Assembly (NCBI RefSeq): GCF_900156735.1
Contig: NZ_FTOL01000002.1
Location: 310,001-374,000, forward strand
Length of the DNA stretch: 64,000 nt
Reading direction: 5' to 3'
Source of the DNA: Chryseobacterium ureilyticum
GTDB lineage: Bacteria > Bacteroidota > Bacteroidia > Flavobacteriales > Weeksellaceae
Part shown: piece after piece, positions 42,231-51,759 of the stretch
How positions within the stretch are numbered: position 1 is the first letter of the stretch
How the letters are laid out: each line of letters begins with the position of its first letter
Program-made: the position numbers and the translations under genes
Notes under the pieces: generated by a model
Told to the model about the DNA's origin: nothing
The model's database searches: none
Seen by the model: the letters and a program-made list of their open reading frames with translations, nothing else

Positions 42231-43031
42231 TTACTTATGGATTGTACGCAGTGCCTTTTTAACAATGTATTTTGTTTCTTTGGTATCACTTTCCCGGAGC
42301 CATTCGTCACAGATTTCTATAACAAATTCCGGTTGAGATTTGCTGGCATCATTCAACCAGTTTCCTACACTATCCTGTACATATCTTGAAGGATCTGATC
42401 GTAAAGACTCTAGAATTTCCAGTCCAAGACCTGGATTTTGTTTTAATTCCGGAATATGTTCACACCAAACGCCTCGTGGTCTGGTAGATTCACTGGCAAA
42501 GCGTCTGATATTTTCATTTTCATGTTTTGTCCATTCTATTAGAATTGATAAGCTTTCGGAAAGATTTCCGGCAATATCAGGACGTACTGTCATCCAACAG
42601 ATTTCTCTTACTCCAAAATGGGTATCAGCGGCAAACTGCTGTATTTTTTCTAATTTTTCTTTAGTCGTATAAATTTTATTTCTCCCAATGGTATAAGCAG
42701 CCCAACAACGTACCAGATCCGCCTGATGTATTGATAATTTTAATAGAAATTTCTCATCCTTATTATTATCTACTAGATCAAGAATTCCTAGTCCAATTGC
42801 TTCATTGATTGAATTGACGGTCTGCTTTTTCAATTCATCTACTTTTTTCAAAATAGGTTTCAGATATTCCGAACGATCATTTTGTTGTAATAAATTCTCC
42901 AGTAAAAGTCTTTGATCAACCGCCAGCCATTCTGTAAGATTAGCAGTTTCAATTTCCCCCTTATTTAATTGTGTTAAAATATCAGGCGGAATATCTTTAA
43001 TGGAACGTGCGCCTTTTCTTTTTTCTGTCAT
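42231..43031 (-). CDS. DNA alkylation repair protein (AlkC/AlkD-like HEAT-repeat glycosylase)
   Basis: 266 residues made of helical HEAT-like repeats. The segment ENIRRFASESTRPRGVWCEH (near residue 174) and DPSRYVQDSVGNWLNDASKSQP (quoted in part) are characteristic of AlkC/AlkD-type 3-methyladenine DNA glycosylases, which remove cationic alkylated purines without base flipping. Its start overlaps the stop of the upstream peroxiredoxin-like gene by 4 bp, so the two are co-translated. The pair is divergent from an HxlR regulator, suggesting stress-induced expression. Confidence 0.82.
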   Translation of the reverse strand: MTEKRKGARSIKDIPPDILTQLNKGEIETANLTEWLAVDQRLLLENLLQQNDRSEYLKPILKKVDELKKQTVNSINEAIGLGILDLVDNNKDEKFLLKLSIHQADLVRCWAAYTIGRNKIYTTKEKLEKIQQFAADTHFGVREICWMTVRPDIAGNLSESLSILIEWTKHENENIRRFASESTRPRGVWCEHIPELKQNPGLGLEILESLRSDPSRYVQDSVGNWLNDASKSQPEFVIEICDEWLRESDTKETKYIVKKALRTIHK

Positions 43032-43666
43032 AATGCATTTATTAAATCTTCCACATCTACTCTGCTCATGTAATTTACATCTAAAAATTTATATGAAACT
43101 GTTCTATTTTCATCGATTACAAAAACAGCCGGTACAGGTAATGTATTGTCATTATTCGCATTGAAATCAGCGAGATTTATTCCTAGACTTTGGTAATATG
43201 GAAGTACAAAATCCTGAAGTTGAAAAGTAATTCCTAATTTTTCAGCAAAATCATTATTACTATCCGTCAATACTTCAAACTCTAAATTATTTTTTTCAAT
43301 CATAGTCAGAGAATGATCTGGACTCTGTGGTGAAATAGCTATTAATACAGCGTTTTTTTCTTTTATCCTTGATAAGTTTTCCTGCAAAAATTTTAATTCT
43401 AAATTACAGTAAGGACACCAGCTTCCTCTGTAAAAAGCTAAAATCATTTTATTGCTTTTAAGAACTTCTTCGGAGTTGACCATTTTCCCTAATACGTTCG
43501 GTAATGAAAACGCAGGTATTCTTTCTCCAATCTGAATACTATTCTTCTCAATATTTTTAGTTTTTAAATCTTCGATAGACTTTCCAAACGCTTCCAATAT
43601 TTCCTGTGGAAGTTGAGAGACTAAATCCTGATTTAATTGTTCTATATTTTTTGCCAATGTATTCAT
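43028..43666 (-). CDS. Peroxiredoxin-like AhpC/TSA family protein
   Basis: 212 residues with an N-terminal helical extension (1-45) and a thioredoxin-fold AhpC/TSA domain. The active-site segment LAFYRGSWCPYCNLEL carries C84 and C87 (a CPYC pair), typical of the AhpC-like subfamily with a CxxC-like site. It should reduce peroxides in the cytoplasm. The gene is first in a two-gene operon with the alkylation repair gene (4-bp overlap) and is divergent from the HxlR-type regulator 95 bp away. Confidence 0.88.
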   Translation of the reverse strand: MNTLAKNIEQLNQDLVSQLPQEILEAFGKSIEDLKTKNIEKNSIQIGERIPAFSLPNVLGKMVNSEEVLKSNKMILAFYRGSWCPYCNLELKFLQENLSRIKEKNAVLIAISPQSPDHSLTMIEKNNLEFEVLTDSNNDFAEKLGITFQLQDFVLPYYQSLGINLADFNANNDNTLPVPAVFVIDENRTVSYKFLDVNYMSRVDVEDLINAL

Positions 43667-43761
43667 TTTTTAAATTTTCTTATTTTTACAAAGGTCCAAA
43701 AGCCATTATAAATAGGCAATAACGCATATTTTTCACCCATAGGGATAAAAAAGTCAATTTT

Positions 43762-44133
43762 ATGGAAATAAAGGGAAGAGCTGAAGAAAATAAAATCTGT
43801 CCGTTGGAAGTTGCAGTGAATACCATCAGTGGAAAATGGAAAATTCCGATTGTTTGGCAGATCAATGAAGGGAAAAAACGTCCCAGTGAATTTTTACGTG
43901 GAATAGCTAAGGTAGACCGCAGAGTTCTCAATCAACAGCTTTCTGAAATGGTGGAGGATGGTATTTTGGTGAAAGAGTCTTTTAATGAATTGCCTCCAAG
44001 GGTTGAATATACACTTACTGAGCTTGGGGAAAAGCTTGTTCAGGTTCTTTGGCAGCTGAATGATTGGGGAAAATTATTAATTCCTGAAGAAGACTTATTG
44101 GAGAACGCAAAGACGCAAGATTATTCTGAATAG
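43762..44133 (+). CDS. HxlR-family transcriptional regulator
   Basis: 123 residues, winged helix HxlR fold: CPLEVAVNTISGKWKIPIVWQI (quoted, about 13-34), RPSEFLRGIAKVDRRVLNQQL and PRVEYTLTELGEKL. C13 sits exactly where YodB, HypR and QsrR carry their redox- or quinone-sensing cysteine. Its divergent position next to a peroxiredoxin/DNA-repair operon fits a thiol-switch repressor of that operon and of itself; this is inference. No operator was located with confidence in the 95-bp divergent region. Confidence 0.88.
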   Translation: MEIKGRAEENKICPLEVAVNTISGKWKIPIVWQINEGKKRPSEFLRGIAKVDRRVLNQQLSEMVEDGILVKESFNELPPRVEYTLTELGEKLVQVLWQLNDWGKLLIPEEDLLENAKTQDYSE

Positions 44134-44169
44134 AAAGGAGGTATTAAGGCATAAGGATTTAATCTATGA

Positions 44170-44265
44170 TAAAATTGTATGCTGCCCGTAAATGCCACGA
44201 ATGCACGAATAAAAACGTTGTAAATCTATGTGTCTATGTGGTTATAAATATACACAACACTAATA
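44170..44265 (+). repeat. Dispersed palindromic intergenic repeat, copy 2 (truncated)
   Basis: GATAAAATTGTATGCTGCCC, then GCCACGAATGCACGAAT and CTATGTGTCTATGTGGTT, follow the same order as in the left half of copy 1 (31.75 kb). The right half is missing. The remaining part of this 240-bp gap has CTCCGTGTCTTTTGCCTTTT and CCACAGAGAA, also common intergenic repeat words, and no gene. Confidence 0.6.
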
Positions 44266-44374
44266 AAAACCTCCGTGTCTTTTGCCTTTTTCAAAAAAAT
44301 CCACAGAGAATATATGCCCAAGAAACACAGTTTTCAATATTTCACAAAAAATCCCATATTTGTAACCGAATCAA

Positions 44375-45253
44375 ATGAATATGAAAAAAGTTATTTCAGG
44401 AGCTGTAATTACCATGCTTTTATTGGGATGTACACAGGATAAGAAACCTTCAAAACTTCCTTCTCAGAAAACAGAAGATTTGATGCCTGTAAGTTCAGTA
44501 CAGATCAATAAAGAAAAAAATACAATCAGAGAGAGGTTTTCTCCTCCAAAAGGCTATGAATGGCTGAATGAAAAACCTGATTCTTTTGGATATTTTATTG
44601 AAAATTTTAAGCTTAAACCATACGGAAGTGAGATTTTAAGATATGATGGGGTTCCTATTTCCACACAGCATCTTCATGAAGCTATTTTTGATATTGATAC
44701 TGGAAATAAAGATCTTCAACAATGTGCTGACGCTGCAATCCGATTAAGAGCTGAATATTTATATAAGCAAAAAAGATTTGAAGAAATTAAGTTTCATTTT
44801 ACCAGCGGAGATTTGCTAAGCTGGAATGATTATAAAAACGGAACACGAGCATTTGTGAACGGAAATTCTGTAAATTTTAGAAAAGCAGCAGGTTTTGATG
44901 ATTCTTATCAGTCTTTCAGAAATTATCTTGACCTTATCTTTAATTATGCGGGAACTATTTCACTTCATAAAGAAACAAAACAGGTATTAAAAACTTCTGA
45001 TTTAAAAACCGGAGATATTTTAATTACTCCTGGAAGTCCTGGGCATATCGTATTTATTTCAGGGGTTTCTCAAAATAAAGAGGGTGAAAAATTATTTTTG
45101 TTGGGTGAAGGATTCACTCCTGCGCAGTCTATTCATCTGCTTTCCAACCCTTTCAATAAAAATATTTCGCCATGGTACGATCTAGATGTTGATGCTTCGG
45201 AAACTAAAACTGCGCGGTATATTTTCAAACCAACAAATTTCAGAAGCTTTTAA
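44375..45253 (+). CDS. DUF4846 lipoprotein
   Basis: 292 residues. MNMKKVISGAVITMLLLGC is a lipoprotein signal with the acylated cysteine at residue 19 (M3 is an equally good start). The body matches DUF4846: RFSPPKGYEW (near 55), LKPYGSEILRYDG, DLQQCADAAIRLRAEYLY, FHFTSGDLLSWNDYKNGTR and the C-terminal GDILITPGSPGHIVFISGV. The last segment resembles NlpC/P60- or CHAP-like GHVxI motifs, but the catalytic role is not established. It is presumably exposed at the periplasmic or outer membrane face. Confidence 0.87.
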   Translation: MNMKKVISGAVITMLLLGCTQDKKPSKLPSQKTEDLMPVSSVQINKEKNTIRERFSPPKGYEWLNEKPDSFGYFIENFKLKPYGSEILRYDGVPISTQHLHEAIFDIDTGNKDLQQCADAAIRLRAEYLYKQKRFEEIKFHFTSGDLLSWNDYKNGTRAFVNGNSVNFRKAAGFDDSYQSFRNYLDLIFNYAGTISLHKETKQVLKTSDLKTGDILITPGSPGHIVFISGVSQNKEGEKLFLLGEGFTPAQSIHLLSNPFNKNISPWYDLDVDASETKTARYIFKPTNFRSF

Positions 45254-45308
45254 TTATTTATATTCAAAACTATTGAAAAGTTACTACGATAATCTGAACT
45301 TGTTTTTG

Positions 45309-45316
45309 TAAATTTG
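45309..45316 (+). promoter_or_regulatory. -7 element of pfkA-gap
   Basis: TAAATTTG, exact match to TAnnTTTG, 20 bp before the ATG at 45337. No TTG stands at the -33 position. Confidence 0.5.
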
Positions 45317-45336
45317 TGTTCGAAATTTTTTACTAG

Positions 45337-46323
45337 ATGAAAGAGAGTGCTGTAAAAAAGATTGCAGTTCTTACTTCAGGAGGAGATTCTCCAGGTATGA
45401 ATGCTGCATTAAGAGCGGTGGTAAGAACCGCCAATTACTATAATATCGAATGTTACGGTGTAAGGGAAGGCTACAATGGTCTTATCAGCAATGATTTCCT
45501 TAAAATGGGAGCCCGTTCCGTAAAAAATATAATCAACCAGGGTGGAACAATTCTAAAGTCTGCCAGATCTACTGAATTCAGAACTAAAGAAGGGCGCCAA
45601 AAAGCCTATGATAACTGCGTAAAGCTGGGTATCGACGGATTGGTGTGTATTGGAGGTGACGGAACTTTTACGGGAGCAAAGATCTTCAGTGAAGAATTCG
45701 GAATCAGAGTGATTGGTATTCCGGGAACGATCGACAATGATATTTTCGGTACAGATAATACCATTGGTTATGATACTGCCTTGAATACGGCAATGGATGC
45801 AATTGACAAAATCCGTGATACGGCAACATCTCACAACAGAGTATTCTTTGTGGAAGTGATGGGACGTGATGCTGGATTTATTGCTTTGAACAGTGGATTG
45901 GCAACAGGTGCTTTGGATATTTTAATTCCTGAGAAAAAAGATAGCACGGATGATCTTTTTGAGAAATTCAGAAAAGCTGAAAAAACAGGAAAAGCATCCA
46001 GTATTGTTGTCGTTGCAGAAGGAGAAAAACTAGCCAATGTTTATGACCTTGCTGAAAAAACAAAACAAATATTCCCTGACTATGACATTCGTGTAGCAGT
46101 TTTGGGACATATGCAAAGAGGAGGATCTCCTAGTTGTGCAGACAGAGTACTTGCCAGCAGACTTGGATATGGTGCAGTAGTAGGATTAATGGATGGACAA
46201 AACAATGTAATGGCAGGAATGCGTTCCAACGATGTGGTGTATACGCCAATTGAAGAAGCCATTAAAAAACATAATGAAATCAATAAAGACTTAATGTTGA
46301 TTTCGGAAATTTTAGCAATCTAA
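45337..46323 (+). CDS. pfkA: 6-phosphofructokinase (ATP-dependent)
   Basis: 328 residues, bacterial PfkA length. Motifs: LTSGGDSPGMNAALRAVVR (ATP site), VCIGGDGTFTGA, catalytic PGTIDNDIFGTDNTIGYDTA, MGRDAGFIAL and LGHMQRGGSPSCADR. It phosphorylates fructose-6-phosphate in glycolysis. The GDG (not GGD at residue 104) arrangement points to ATP rather than pyrophosphate as donor. The next gene, gap, starts 33 bp later with no terminator between, so the two glycolytic genes form an operon. Confidence 0.96.
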   Translation: MKESAVKKIAVLTSGGDSPGMNAALRAVVRTANYYNIECYGVREGYNGLISNDFLKMGARSVKNIINQGGTILKSARSTEFRTKEGRQKAYDNCVKLGIDGLVCIGGDGTFTGAKIFSEEFGIRVIGIPGTIDNDIFGTDNTIGYDTALNTAMDAIDKIRDTATSHNRVFFVEVMGRDAGFIALNSGLATGALDILIPEKKDSTDDLFEKFRKAEKTGKASSIVVVAEGEKLANVYDLAEKTKQIFPDYDIRVAVLGHMQRGGSPSCADRVLASRLGYGAVVGLMDGQNNVMAGMRSNDVVYTPIEEAIKKHNEINKDLMLISEILAI

Positions 46324-46344
46324 TTATTTTTATAAATCTAATAA

Positions 46345-47361
<1,017 letters not shown>

Positions 47362-47385
47362 TAAATAATAAGCTATAAGTAATAT

Positions 47386-47410
47386 AAAACCTTCCCGATG
47401 GGAAGGTTTT
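47386..47410 (+). terminator. Terminator of pfkA-gap
   Basis: Perfect 11-bp stem AAAACCTTCCC (47386-47396) / GGGAAGGTTTT (47400-47410), loop GAT, followed by TTGTTTT. Confidence 0.92.
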
Positions 47411-47428
47411 TTGTTTTCGGTTATTAAT

Positions 47429-47662
47429 TTATTCACTATAAGCACAATGAACAGTGATAGAGTCCTTAGTATTTTCATTATCCCTTTCTTTAAAACCATT
47501 TATAAACCCTCTTAAATATTCACTGTCTTTATCACAAGCCAAACGTGTTTCAATAATTTTACCAGATTTTGATTCGGCTATACATGTTACACAATCTTCT
47601 TTAGAACATGAGAAAAACAGAAACAAAATAAGGATAAATCCTGTTATTAATTTTTCTTTCAT
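47429..47662 (-). CDS. Small lipoprotein of unknown function
   Basis: 77 residues. MKEKLITGFILILFLFFSC is a lipoprotein signal with the acylated Cys at residue 19, followed by SKEDCVTCIAESKSGKIIETR with a CxxC pair and two later cysteines (ACDKD, HCAYSE), so disulfides are likely. I recognise no family. It lies before a minus-strand envelope gene in a low-GC patch (47.4-49.6 kb) between the glycolysis operon and a LuxR regulator. Confidence 0.7.
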   Translation of the reverse strand: MKEKLITGFILILFLFFSCSKEDCVTCIAESKSGKIIETRLACDKDSEYLRGFINGFKERDNENTKDSITVHCAYSE

Positions 47663-47727
47663 AATACATAGTTTTCATGATTAATATCTCTCTTCACCAT
47701 AGTTATTTATTCATTGTAAAATCACAA

Positions 47728-49485
47728 TTATTTTAGTTTTAAAACGTCTTTTTGTTTCGGAGTAAGATTATAAGATATCCCAAAGAACCCACCTATCCTG
47801 AAGTTTTTAGTAAGTAAATCTGAATCTGCTAATGAATTATTAAGTGTCATTCCTTCTTTATAGTTTGATTTAAGTTCATCAACCAATCTAAAAGATGGTC
47901 CTGCTGTAAGAATAATCTTATTTCTTTTTCCCATAAGAAGACTTACTCCTGGAAAAATTGAATTAAAACTAAGCCCTGTAGTAAACGAGGCTCCTAAAGA
48001 AAAACCAAAAGCAACGGACTTTGAGTTTCTAAAACTCGCATGGAAAATACCAGCAATAGTAGGGTTATACTTATTATTATCTAATCTTTGAATTTTACTT
48101 TCAGAATCCAGCGTATATTTTTTGTCAATTGTACCAAAATCAAACACTGTTCCCACACTAAAATCAAATCGAATTCCTCCGGTTATATATTTAAAATATT
48201 TGAAACTTTTATCATTATTAATATGATAAGTATTGGAGAGATTTCTTTTGCTTTTAATTACAACATCAAACTCTAAATAATCCTCTTCTCCTTGTATTGG
48301 CGCGGAAACATATTCAAATGTTTCAGGTTTTCTAAGTAATCTGTCTAAAATTTCAACTTCATTCAACTTTTTAGAAAGATTTATTTTTTGTATTACATCG
48401 TCAACATTTTTAATTGATTTTTGAATTCTTTCAAGCTCTCTCGCAACCATAGATTTTAAGGTTCCACCTTCATTAGTAGAGTTTAATGTTCCATAATTAA
48501 GATAAGATATAAAATCATTTACCTTTTCTATTAAATCTTGATAAACATTTGGATAATACTTAAACACACCATAAGCATAGTCTAGGTTCTCTTTGTTCAG
48601 AAAAAAAGTAGTTTCAATCTCAGGAGGCAAAACACTATTAAGCAACCTAGTACATTCGGAATCGTTATTCCCATCTCTACATTTTTTATAAAGAGCATTA
48701 TTTTTACCATTTTTAAGAATAGATTCATACATTTCACAAGTAAGTTCAGGGCTTATCACTTTATCTATATAATTATTATAATTCTGATTATATTTTATAA
48801 TATCTCTTGAAACTTTTATATATTCAATATAAATTTTATTAAGGTCTTCAACTCTTTTATTAATATTTACTTTTAACAAGTTGATATCATTTGATTGGCT
48901 TTCTATTTGCTGTTTCTCAGATTTTAATTTTAATAATTTTTGTTGGTTATCATATATGCTATCCTCTGTGTTCTTTTTTTTAATTTGATAATCATTCAAT
49001 ACTACTTTATCACTTGCATCTACCGGTAAATCAATAGCTTTTATCTTTTCTTCTATATCTTTTTTTTCATTAATTAATTTTTGAATCAATAATTCTAAAG
49101 AGTCTAATTCATAATTTTTACTTTGGAGACTTTGAACTCTAGCATTATCTTCAGGTTTTTGTGTTAATTGTGATAAATTAACATAGCTTTCATCAAACAC
49201 AAAATTTTCCTGAATTTTATAATAATTGTTTTGTTGAATCTCATCTAAAGTTTTTTTGGCAGCTTCTATATCTGTATTCTGAAAAGCGATTTCCTTATCT
49301 TCTCTTTTTATTACGATCTCATAAAAAAAAGGATTAATATTTTTTATTTTTAGACTAACAGGCTCCCCTCTTCTAACAGTAAGTTTCTTATTTTCAAAAT
49401 ATCCAGACGAAAAATCGTAAACAATTTGACTATATAATAGACATAAAGGAAAGAACAAGAACAGCAATAAAATTTTTGTTTTCAT
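47728..49485 (-). CDS. Secreted coiled-coil protein with a C-terminal beta-rich domain, unknown function
   Basis: 585 residues with signal peptide MKTKILLLFLFFPLCLLYSQ. A short beta domain (about 20-90) is followed by a long charged helical region (about 115-235: LDSLELLIQKLINEKKDIEE and QKLLKLKSEKQQIESQSND) predicted as coiled coil. The helical part continues to about 390, and the end (about 430-585) has glycine/aromatic strands (VAFGFSLGASFTTGLSF, FRIGGFFGISYNLTP) suggesting a barrel. It is more AT-rich than its neighbours, which may mark accessory DNA. I recognise no family. Confidence 0.65.
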   Translation of the reverse strand: MKTKILLLFLFFPLCLLYSQIVYDFSSGYFENKKLTVRRGEPVSLKIKNINPFFYEIVIKREDKEIAFQNTDIEAAKKTLDEIQQNNYYKIQENFVFDESYVNLSQLTQKPEDNARVQSLQSKNYELDSLELLIQKLINEKKDIEEKIKAIDLPVDASDKVVLNDYQIKKKNTEDSIYDNQQKLLKLKSEKQQIESQSNDINLLKVNINKRVEDLNKIYIEYIKVSRDIIKYNQNYNNYIDKVISPELTCEMYESILKNGKNNALYKKCRDGNNDSECTRLLNSVLPPEIETTFFLNKENLDYAYGVFKYYPNVYQDLIEKVNDFISYLNYGTLNSTNEGGTLKSMVARELERIQKSIKNVDDVIQKINLSKKLNEVEILDRLLRKPETFEYVSAPIQGEEDYLEFDVVIKSKRNLSNTYHINNDKSFKYFKYITGGIRFDFSVGTVFDFGTIDKKYTLDSESKIQRLDNNKYNPTIAGIFHASFRNSKSVAFGFSLGASFTTGLSFNSIFPGVSLLMGKRNKIILTAGPSFRLVDELKSNYKEGMTLNNSLADSDLLTKNFRIGGFFGISYNLTPKQKDVLKLK

Positions 49486-49672
49486 GATTATTTGTTTTTC
49501 AGGTTAAAGTTTTTTTGATTGGAAATAAGAATAATGGAAAGCTTCAACCGTAAAACAAAGGAGTTTAAAAGTTGAGCTTCCATGGTTGTTAGTTTCATAT
49601 AAAACTACAATACTTTGAGACCAAATGAAATACCTCAAAAGGGGGATTTTTTAACATAATTTTATTAATTTT

Positions 49673-50482
49673 ATGAAAACATTAACCATGGGTAAAAAAT
49701 TTTTAACTCCCAAAAAACAACATCCCCTCATCAAAGTCTGGAACAATTACCCTGAACTTCTCAAAAACGAAAATACAATGTTGTCTGTTCCCTCTATTGA
49801 ACGTACTATCGGAGAAGTCTTTGCGCCCGGAAGGTTTTATCATTACATTATTAATTTTGCAGACAGTACCATTTACAACCACCATGAAGATATTCTGAAA
49901 ATACATGGATTAAGTAAGTATCCGGCACATCTCAAGGAAATTATAGACCTTATTCATCCTGACGATATCGAATTTGTAATGGAAGCAGAAAGGATGTGCA
50001 TGGCAAAAATGATCGAAATAAATGCTTCCGACCGTCTTTCAGAACTAAAATTCAGCTATTGCTTTCGGATGAAAACTTTCAAAGGAAATTATGAACTTTT
50101 CCATCATCAATCTTTACATACCTTCAGGGATGAAAGCGGCAGAGTTTTGCAGGCGATTAATATTCACACCAATATTGAACATATTACCCATCAGAATTCT
50201 TACACGGTTTTAATCTCCGGAATCAATGGCAGAGAAGATTTTCATCAAATGCAATGGAAAAAAGATGATAAAATAGCCGAGCCTATTCCTGTAAAATTTA
50301 CCAAAAGAGAAGTTGAAATTATCACTTACATCGCAAAAGGCTATTCTGCCGTAAAAACCTCTGAGCGGTTAAATATTTCTGAAGAAACCGTACGAACTCA
50401 CCGAAAAAATATTTTAAGAAAAGCTAATTGTAAAAACTGCTCAGAACTTATAAAAATGCCTTTTGAATGGGGATATTTATAA
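49673..50482 (+). CDS. PAS-LuxR transcriptional regulator
   Basis: 269 residues. Residues about 50-185 resemble a PAS-type sensor with a PAC-like tail (IIDLIHPDDIEFVMEAERM; FHHQSLHTFRDESGRVLQAI). Residues about 205-262 are a LuxR/GerE helix-turn-helix (FTKREVEIITYIAKGYSAVK, TSERLNISEETVRTHRKNIL). No receiver domain is present, so it probably senses a small molecule directly. The ATG at 49673 or at 49688 (MGKKFLTPKK) could be the start. It lies 81 bp upstream of an MpaB-type gene on the same strand, a possible target. Confidence 0.85.
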   Translation: MKTLTMGKKFLTPKKQHPLIKVWNNYPELLKNENTMLSVPSIERTIGEVFAPGRFYHYIINFADSTIYNHHEDILKIHGLSKYPAHLKEIIDLIHPDDIEFVMEAERMCMAKMIEINASDRLSELKFSYCFRMKTFKGNYELFHHQSLHTFRDESGRVLQAINIHTNIEHITHQNSYTVLISGINGREDFHQMQWKKDDKIAEPIPVKFTKREVEIITYIAKGYSAVKTSERLNISEETVRTHRKNILRKANCKNCSELIKMPFEWGYL

Positions 50483-50563
50483 AAGTTCACATTCAATCCT
50501 GATAAATCTCACGATACTATTTCGGTGTAAAACTTGTACTTTTATATATCTAAGGAATGAACA

Positions 50564-51748
50564 ATGATACAACCCCGATTTAAGGATTCTCCACATTTCA
50601 GACATTTTTGGGAAAGTGGCAACGGAAAACAATTAATTGAATTTTCCGGTGCCGAAGTAAGCTTTAAAAACTTTGAAAAATATGCTCCTTTCTTCTATCA
50701 TGTGGATGAAATCGGTGATGAAGTGGTGAAAGATGTTTATTTTACTAAAAAATTTCATGAAGCATCCAAAGAAATTGAACATTACATCCGAAATGGATTT
50801 TCCGAAAAAGACAACGTTCCTGAAAGTGTAAAAAAACTTTTTGCACAAACACAAAATATTCCCAAATGGCTTGATTATAATCTTCTGAAAAGCGGCGCCG
50901 AACTTTGCATGAGAAGCAATCTGGATTCTTTAATTTCCCTAAGAGATTATTGTTTGATCGGAGGATACGACTATGCTTACCTCAATAAACCGCTCATTGT
51001 GACTGAAGCTCTGAAAAAAGGAGCTGTAAAACGTCTTTCGGAAACATTGGATTTCTGGGTAAATGCTACCCGTTACAACGCTCTTGAAATTCACGCAAAA
51101 GGATACGAATTTGCCATAAAAACAAGATTGATACATTCTTACGCAAGACTCTCTATCAAAAAACATTATAAAGATTGGGATACTGAAAACTGGGGCGAAC
51201 CCATCAATTCCTGGGATATGATGGCAACCTATATTGGTTTTAGCCTGGTCTTTCTTCACAGTCTTAAAAAACTGGGAAATTCTTTTTCTATCGAAGAAGA
51301 ACAGGGAATTTTTCATCTTTGGAAATATGTCGGATATTTACTGGGTATTCCAGAGCAGCTTCTTCCGGATGATAAAAAACAGGCAACGGAATATTTTTAT
51401 CTATGGACATCTATTCAACCGCCTTCGGATAAAGATTCAGTTCTTTTAGCACATTCTCTATTGGATGAATCACTTGAAAATCCAATATTAAAATATAAAT
51501 TTCAAAGAACCAATTTAAGATATCTACACATTTGCTGTACTTGGTTTTTACTTGACGATGAAGTTTGTAAAAGGCTTCAGATTCCAGAAGTTTCCAACAG
51601 AATGTTGTTTCCAAAATCTAAGATTCTTTTCAATAAAATTTATGATAGCCTGGTAAGTCGTAATACCAGAATAAAAAGAGGAAATAAAGATCAGATGAAG
51701 GTTTTGAAAGATTATCTGAACATTACTAAAAATTCAAATTTCCATTAG
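50564..51748 (+). CDS. Oxygenase MpaB-family protein (DUF2236)
   Basis: 394 residues, mainly helical. The family pattern is visible in FHEASKEIEHYIRNGF, ETLDFWVNATRYNALEI and IKTRLIHSYARLSIKKHYKDW, where the His residues are candidate haem/metal ligands, then NSWDMMATYIGFSLVFLHSLKKLG and WKYVGYLLGIPEQLLPD. MpaB of Penicillium is an oxygenase, while the related Lcp rubber oxygenases use haem b; the bacterial substrate is unknown. No signal peptide. It may be controlled by the LuxR-type gene upstream. Confidence 0.82.
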   Translation: MIQPRFKDSPHFRHFWESGNGKQLIEFSGAEVSFKNFEKYAPFFYHVDEIGDEVVKDVYFTKKFHEASKEIEHYIRNGFSEKDNVPESVKKLFAQTQNIPKWLDYNLLKSGAELCMRSNLDSLISLRDYCLIGGYDYAYLNKPLIVTEALKKGAVKRLSETLDFWVNATRYNALEIHAKGYEFAIKTRLIHSYARLSIKKHYKDWDTENWGEPINSWDMMATYIGFSLVFLHSLKKLGNSFSIEEEQGIFHLWKYVGYLLGIPEQLLPDDKKQATEYFYLWTSIQPPSDKDSVLLAHSLLDESLENPILKYKFQRTNLRYLHICCTWFLLDDEVCKRLQIPEVSNRMLFPKSKILFNKIYDSLVSRNTRIKRGNKDQMKVLKDYLNITKNSNFH

Positions 51749-51759
51749 TATATTATTTT

